Assembly: GCA_025454815.1 (NCBI GenBank)
Contig: JALONR010000023.1
Location: 1 to 43,388 of the forward strand
Length of the DNA: 43,388 nt
Direction: 5' to 3'
Source: Bacteroidales bacterium
Lineage (GTDB): Bacteria > Bacteroidota > Bacteroidia > Bacteroidales > VadinHA17
This document shows, in pieces, positions 41,313 through 43,388 of the stretch. How positions within the stretch are numbered: position 1 is the first letter of the stretch; every line of letters starts with the position of its first letter. Below the pieces are notes generated by a model that saw only the letters and a list, made by a program, of their open reading frames with translations, was not told where the DNA came from and ran no database searches. The position numbers and the translations under genes are program-made.

Positions 41313-42389
41313 ATGAGCAACAAGGGATTAAATCTGGAGCCCGGTGTAATCTCCGGCGAGGATGTAAAAAAGCTGTTTGACTATGCCAATAAAAATGATT
41401 TTGCGATTCCGGCGGTGAATGTTGTGGGTACCGACTCTGTGAATGCGGTTCTTGAGACTGCCCGCGAGGTGAAATCGCCTGTCATCATACAGTTTTCAAA
41501 TGGAGGTGCCCATTTCTTTGCCGGGCAGGGGCTTACAAAGGATAATCATACAGGTGCCATTGCGGGGGGCATATCCGGAGCGCTTCATGTCCACAATGTT
41601 GCGGAATATTACGGCGTGCCGGTCATTTTGCATACTGACCATGCTGCACGGAAGCTGCTTCCCTGGATTGATGCGCTGCTTGATGCCGGGGAGGAGTTTT
41701 ATGAGACAAACGGCAAACCGCTGTTCAGCTCGCACATGCTTGACCTGTCTGAAGAGTCTCTGAAGGAGAACATTGAGACATGCAAGAAGTACCTTGAGAG
41801 GATGAACAAGATGGGGATGACACTGGAGATCGAGCTTGGTGTTACCGGCGGTGAGGAAGACGGCGTTGACAATACCGGCGTTGACAGCTCAAGGCTGTAT
41901 ACGCAGCCGGAGGATGTTGCATATGCCTACGAGGAGCTGCTGAAGGTATCTCCCAATTTTACAATTGCGGCATCATTTGGCAATGTTCACGGTGTCTATA
42001 AGCCAGGCAACGTGACACTGAGGCCGGAGATCCTTAAGAATTCGCAGGATTACATTCAGAAGAAGTTCAAAACCGGTCCGAATCCGGTGAATTTCGTCTT
42101 CCATGGCGGTTCAGGTTCGGAGAAGCACCTGATAACTGAAGCCATTAAGTACGGAGCCATCAAGATGAACATCGACACTGACATGCAGTGGGCGTTCTGG
42201 GAAGGTGTGAAGAATTACTACGAAGCGAAGAAGGGTTACCTTCAGGGGCAGATCGGCAATCCCGAGGGTGATGACAAGCCAAACAAGAAGTACTATGATC
42301 CGAGGGTATGGCTGCGCAAGGGGCAGGAGACCTTCATCGCAAGGCTTAAGGAGGCTTTTGCCGACCTCAACGCGATGAACAGGATGTAG
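41313..42389 (+). CDS. fbaA: class II fructose-bisphosphate aldolase
   Basis: A 358-residue enzyme almost the same length as E. coli FbaA. It has the catalytic and zinc-binding pair Asp109/His110 in LHTDHAARKLLPW at the same residue numbers as in E. coli, plus further conserved segments LEIELGVTGGEEDGVD, GNVHGVYKPGNV, NFVFHGGSGS and KMNIDTDMQWAFW. It cleaves fructose 1,6-bisphosphate to dihydroxyacetone phosphate and glyceraldehyde 3-phosphate in glycolysis. A strong terminator follows, so it is monocistronic. Confidence 0.96.
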   Translation: MSNKGLNLEPGVISGEDVKKLFDYANKNDFAIPAVNVVGTDSVNAVLETAREVKSPVIIQFSNGGAHFFAGQGLTKDNHTGAIAGGISGALHVHNVAEYYGVPVILHTDHAARKLLPWIDALLDAGEEFYETNGKPLFSSHMLDLSEESLKENIETCKKYLERMNKMGMTLEIELGVTGGEEDGVDNTGVDSSRLYTQPEDVAYAYEELLKVSPNFTIAASFGNVHGVYKPGNVTLRPEILKNSQDYIQKKFKTGPNPVNFVFHGGSGSEKHLITEAIKYGAIKMNIDTDMQWAFWEGVKNYYEAKKGYLQGQIGNPEGDDKPNKKYYDPRVWLRKGQETFIARLKEAFADLNAMNRM

Positions 42390-42414
42390 GACTTATTAAT
42401 AAGCTAACATAAAG

Positions 42415-42448
42415 CAGGACAGCGCATTGGCGTCGTCCTGTTTTTTTG
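42415..42448 (+). terminator. rho-independent terminator after the aldolase gene
   Basis: CAGGAC (42415-42420) pairs with GTCCTG (42435-42440), with further inner pairing, and is followed directly by a run of seven T residues. This is the clearest protein-gene terminator in the window. Confidence 0.85.
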
Positions 42449-42524
42449 TTGTTAATAAATCACAGTTTTCACAGGCCCATGGGATGGTGGTGAAGGCTAT
42501 TTTAGTATAAAATTCATAGCGGGA

Positions 42525-42767
42525 TTGAGACGCGGACCGGTCACTGAGGAGAAGATAAGGAGAACCACGACGCTGACTCTCAGGTTGAATGAGAGGGAGG
42601 CGAAGGCGCTCAGCATCTACTGCAAACGGTTCAGGGTACGAAGCAAGTCGGACTTCATGCGGCGGACCATAATGCAGGCAATAATAGGCCGGTTTGATGC
42701 GGAACATCCCTCACTGTGGGAGCAGGGGGAGTTGACTCTGTTTTCACAGGATCTGAAAAATAACTGA
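42525..42767 (+). CDS. small ribbon-helix-helix-like protein (putative DNA-binding), TTG start
   Basis: An 80-residue basic protein. TTLTLRLNEREAKALSIYCKR followed by SKSDFMRRTIMQAI has the strand-helix-helix pattern of ribbon-helix-helix regulators and plasmid MobC-like proteins. The only start codons available in frame are the TTG at 42525 or internal ones; no ATG exists upstream in frame. It is placed between the aldolase terminator and the SiaC-like gene. Function unknown; DNA binding is inferred from the pattern. Confidence 0.6.
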   Translation: MRRGPVTEEKIRRTTTLTLRLNEREAKALSIYCKRFRVRSKSDFMRRTIMQAIIGRFDAEHPSLWEQGELTLFSQDLKNN

Positions 42768-42796
42768 TCGCAGAAGGGTTACAACTCTTATTTTAT

Positions 42797-42804
42797 TATT
42801 TTTG
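42797..42804 (+). promoter_or_regulatory. candidate -7 box of the SiaC-like gene
   Basis: TATTTTTG fully matches TAnnTTTG and lies 42 bases before the ATG at 42847. No clear -33 element is seen. Confidence 0.4.
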
Positions 42805-42846
42805 TAAGCCACGATAGCGGGGGTAAGGTATCGTTTCGGAACAGAA

Positions 42847-43230
42847 ATGGGATTGGACATTATTAAAATAGAACCTACGAAGGTTACGCCGCAGGTATTG
42901 TTTCTGGAGGGGCATCTGGAAATAAGGGGCAGGTCGATTTCCGAGAATTCAACAGATTTTTACAGGCCGCTGGCGGCATGGGTAGATGAATATGTTGACA
43001 GGACCGAGGTACGCACCAGGGTGGTTTTTTCATTTGATTTCATAAACACTGCCTCCACCAAATGGATCTATTCCATTGTGAAGCGTCTGGCCCTTTACCC
43101 GAATGTGCATGAGATGGTATCCATTGAGTGGTATTATGAGAAGGGTGATGAGGATCAGTATGAGCTTGGTCAGATCATTCACTCCTTCATTGACTGTCCC
43201 TTTATCTTTTACGAGACGGAGCAGACCTGA
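42847..43230 (+). CDS. SiaC-family regulatory protein (DUF1987)
   Basis: A 127-residue protein of the DUF1987/SiaC family. RGRSISENSTDFYRPLAAWVDEY and VVFSFDFINTASTKWIYSI are its signatures. Thr68 in INTAST sits at the same residue number as the Thr phosphorylated by the kinase SiaB in Pseudomonas aeruginosa SiaC, as I recall it. There, the PP2C phosphatase SiaA reverses this, and unphosphorylated SiaC activates a diguanylate cyclase. A PP2C phosphatase is encoded about 6.5 kb away (35155-36381), but no SiaB or cyclase is seen here. Confidence 0.87.
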   Translation: MGLDIIKIEPTKVTPQVLFLEGHLEIRGRSISENSTDFYRPLAAWVDEYVDRTEVRTRVVFSFDFINTASTKWIYSIVKRLALYPNVHEMVSIEWYYEKGDEDQYELGQIIHSFIDCPFIFYETEQT

Positions 43231-43256
43231 GAATCCGCAAAAAATATTTACTTTTG
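43226..43256 (+). promoter_or_regulatory. promoter of tRNA-Gln
   Basis: CCTG (43226-43229), a 19-base spacer and TACTTTTG (43249-43256) match the Bacteroidota promoter, with the -7 box perfect and two mismatches in the -33 box. It overlaps the stop of the SiaC-like gene, and the tRNA begins 23 bases further on. Confidence 0.6.
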
Positions 43257-43278
43257 CACCGCCTTATAAGGCGCCGAT

Positions 43279-43351
43279 TGACCCATGGTGTAACTGGTAA
43301 CACGACGGATTTTGGTTCCGCAGAGTCCTGGTTCGAGCCCAGGTGGGTCAA
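43279..43351 (+). tRNA. tRNA-Gln (anticodon UUG)
   Basis: A complete 73-base cloverleaf: acceptor TGACCCA/TGGGTCA, D arm GTGT/ACAC, anticodon loop TTTTGGT with anticodon TTG, T arm CCTGG/CCAGG with loop TTCGAGC, and discriminator A. The weak U1-A72 first pair is typical of bacterial tRNA-Gln. The first anticodon-stem pair is an A-C mismatch. CCA is not encoded. Confidence 0.95.
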
Positions 43352-43354
43352 CAG

Positions 43355-43388
43355 GGAGCCGGCTGCAAAGCCGGCTTCAGTTTTTATG
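43355..43388 (+). terminator. rho-independent terminator after tRNA-Gln
   Basis: GCCGGCT (43358-43364) and AGCCGGC (43369-43375) form a perfect stem around GCAA, extendable outward to about ten pairs, followed by TTCAGTTTTT at the window's end. It closes the tRNA transcript. Confidence 0.85.

Noticed and set aside
42396-42707. Minus-strand open frame of 103 residues opposite the ribbon-helix-helix gene
   Set aside because: It crosses the aldolase terminator and is antisense to a more plausible gene.

Overview
The window reads as a chromosomal segment of a member of the Bacteroidota, most likely in or near the order Bacteroidales. The evidence is the repeated TAnnTTTG -7 box, with one complete TTTG-N19-TACATTTG promoter before a tRNA gene, starts that mostly lack a Shine-Dalgarno sequence, many lipoprotein or signal-peptide proteins, and families typical of the phylum (DUF2723, DUF3788, a 940-residue M16 lipoprotein, DUF1987/SiaC). 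No phage, insertion sequence, integrase or CRISPR array was found.

Layout. 1-9.9 kb: the 3' end of a PLP-dependent aromatic amino acid decarboxylase, a large convergent HExxH-peptidase/propeller/outer-membrane protein, a DUF2723 membrane glycosyltransferase-like protein, a lone receiver-domain protein, a small Cys-rich lipoprotein, a small membrane protein, and the translation factor EttA. 10.2-15.9 kb: an anaerobic sulfur-metabolism operon. It encodes a Tat-exported molybdoenzyme, a four-cluster ferredoxin subunit, an NrfD/PsrC membrane subunit, two half-size YeeE/YedE sulfur transporters, and a membrane-anchored rhodanese-fold protein. In the last of these the active-site Cys is Ser and the only Cys is the final residue. 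15.9-18.4 kb: tRNA-Arg(CCU), a 34-bp tandem repeat, a secreted protein, an aldo/keto reductase and a fucose mutarotase. 18.5-25.3 kb: a carbohydrate/esterase cluster made of a three-enzyme fusion (alpha/beta-hydrolase, SGNH hydrolase, GH31), a second secreted esterase and a type-B carboxylesterase. 25.4-30.8 kb: a HAD phosphatase, DUF3788, a 35-bp tandem repeat, an M16 peptidase and an FGGY-kinase relative that has lost its catalytic Asp. 30.9-35.1 kb: CvpA, TyrS, a Wzz-like protein and an O-antigen-ligase-like protein. 35.2-41.1 kb: a tightly packed minus-strand operon tolC-hlyD-tsaB-DUF3108-efp-PP2C phosphatase. 41.3-43.4 kb: class II fructose-bisphosphate aldolase, a ribbon-helix-helix-like protein, a SiaC-like protein and tRNA-Gln(UUG) with a strong terminator.

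The best candidate for something undescribed is the sulfur operon. A Psr/Phs-type reductase would make or consume sulfane sulfur in the periplasm, the two YeeE halves would move a sulfur compound across the membrane, and the rhodanese-like protein could hold or pass sulfur on a flexible C-terminal arm ending Gly-Gly-Cys. The second candidate is the triple-enzyme GH31 fusion, which lacks the usual GH31 N-terminal domain and sits with two further esterases. Both roles are inferred from sequence motifs; no database search was possible.
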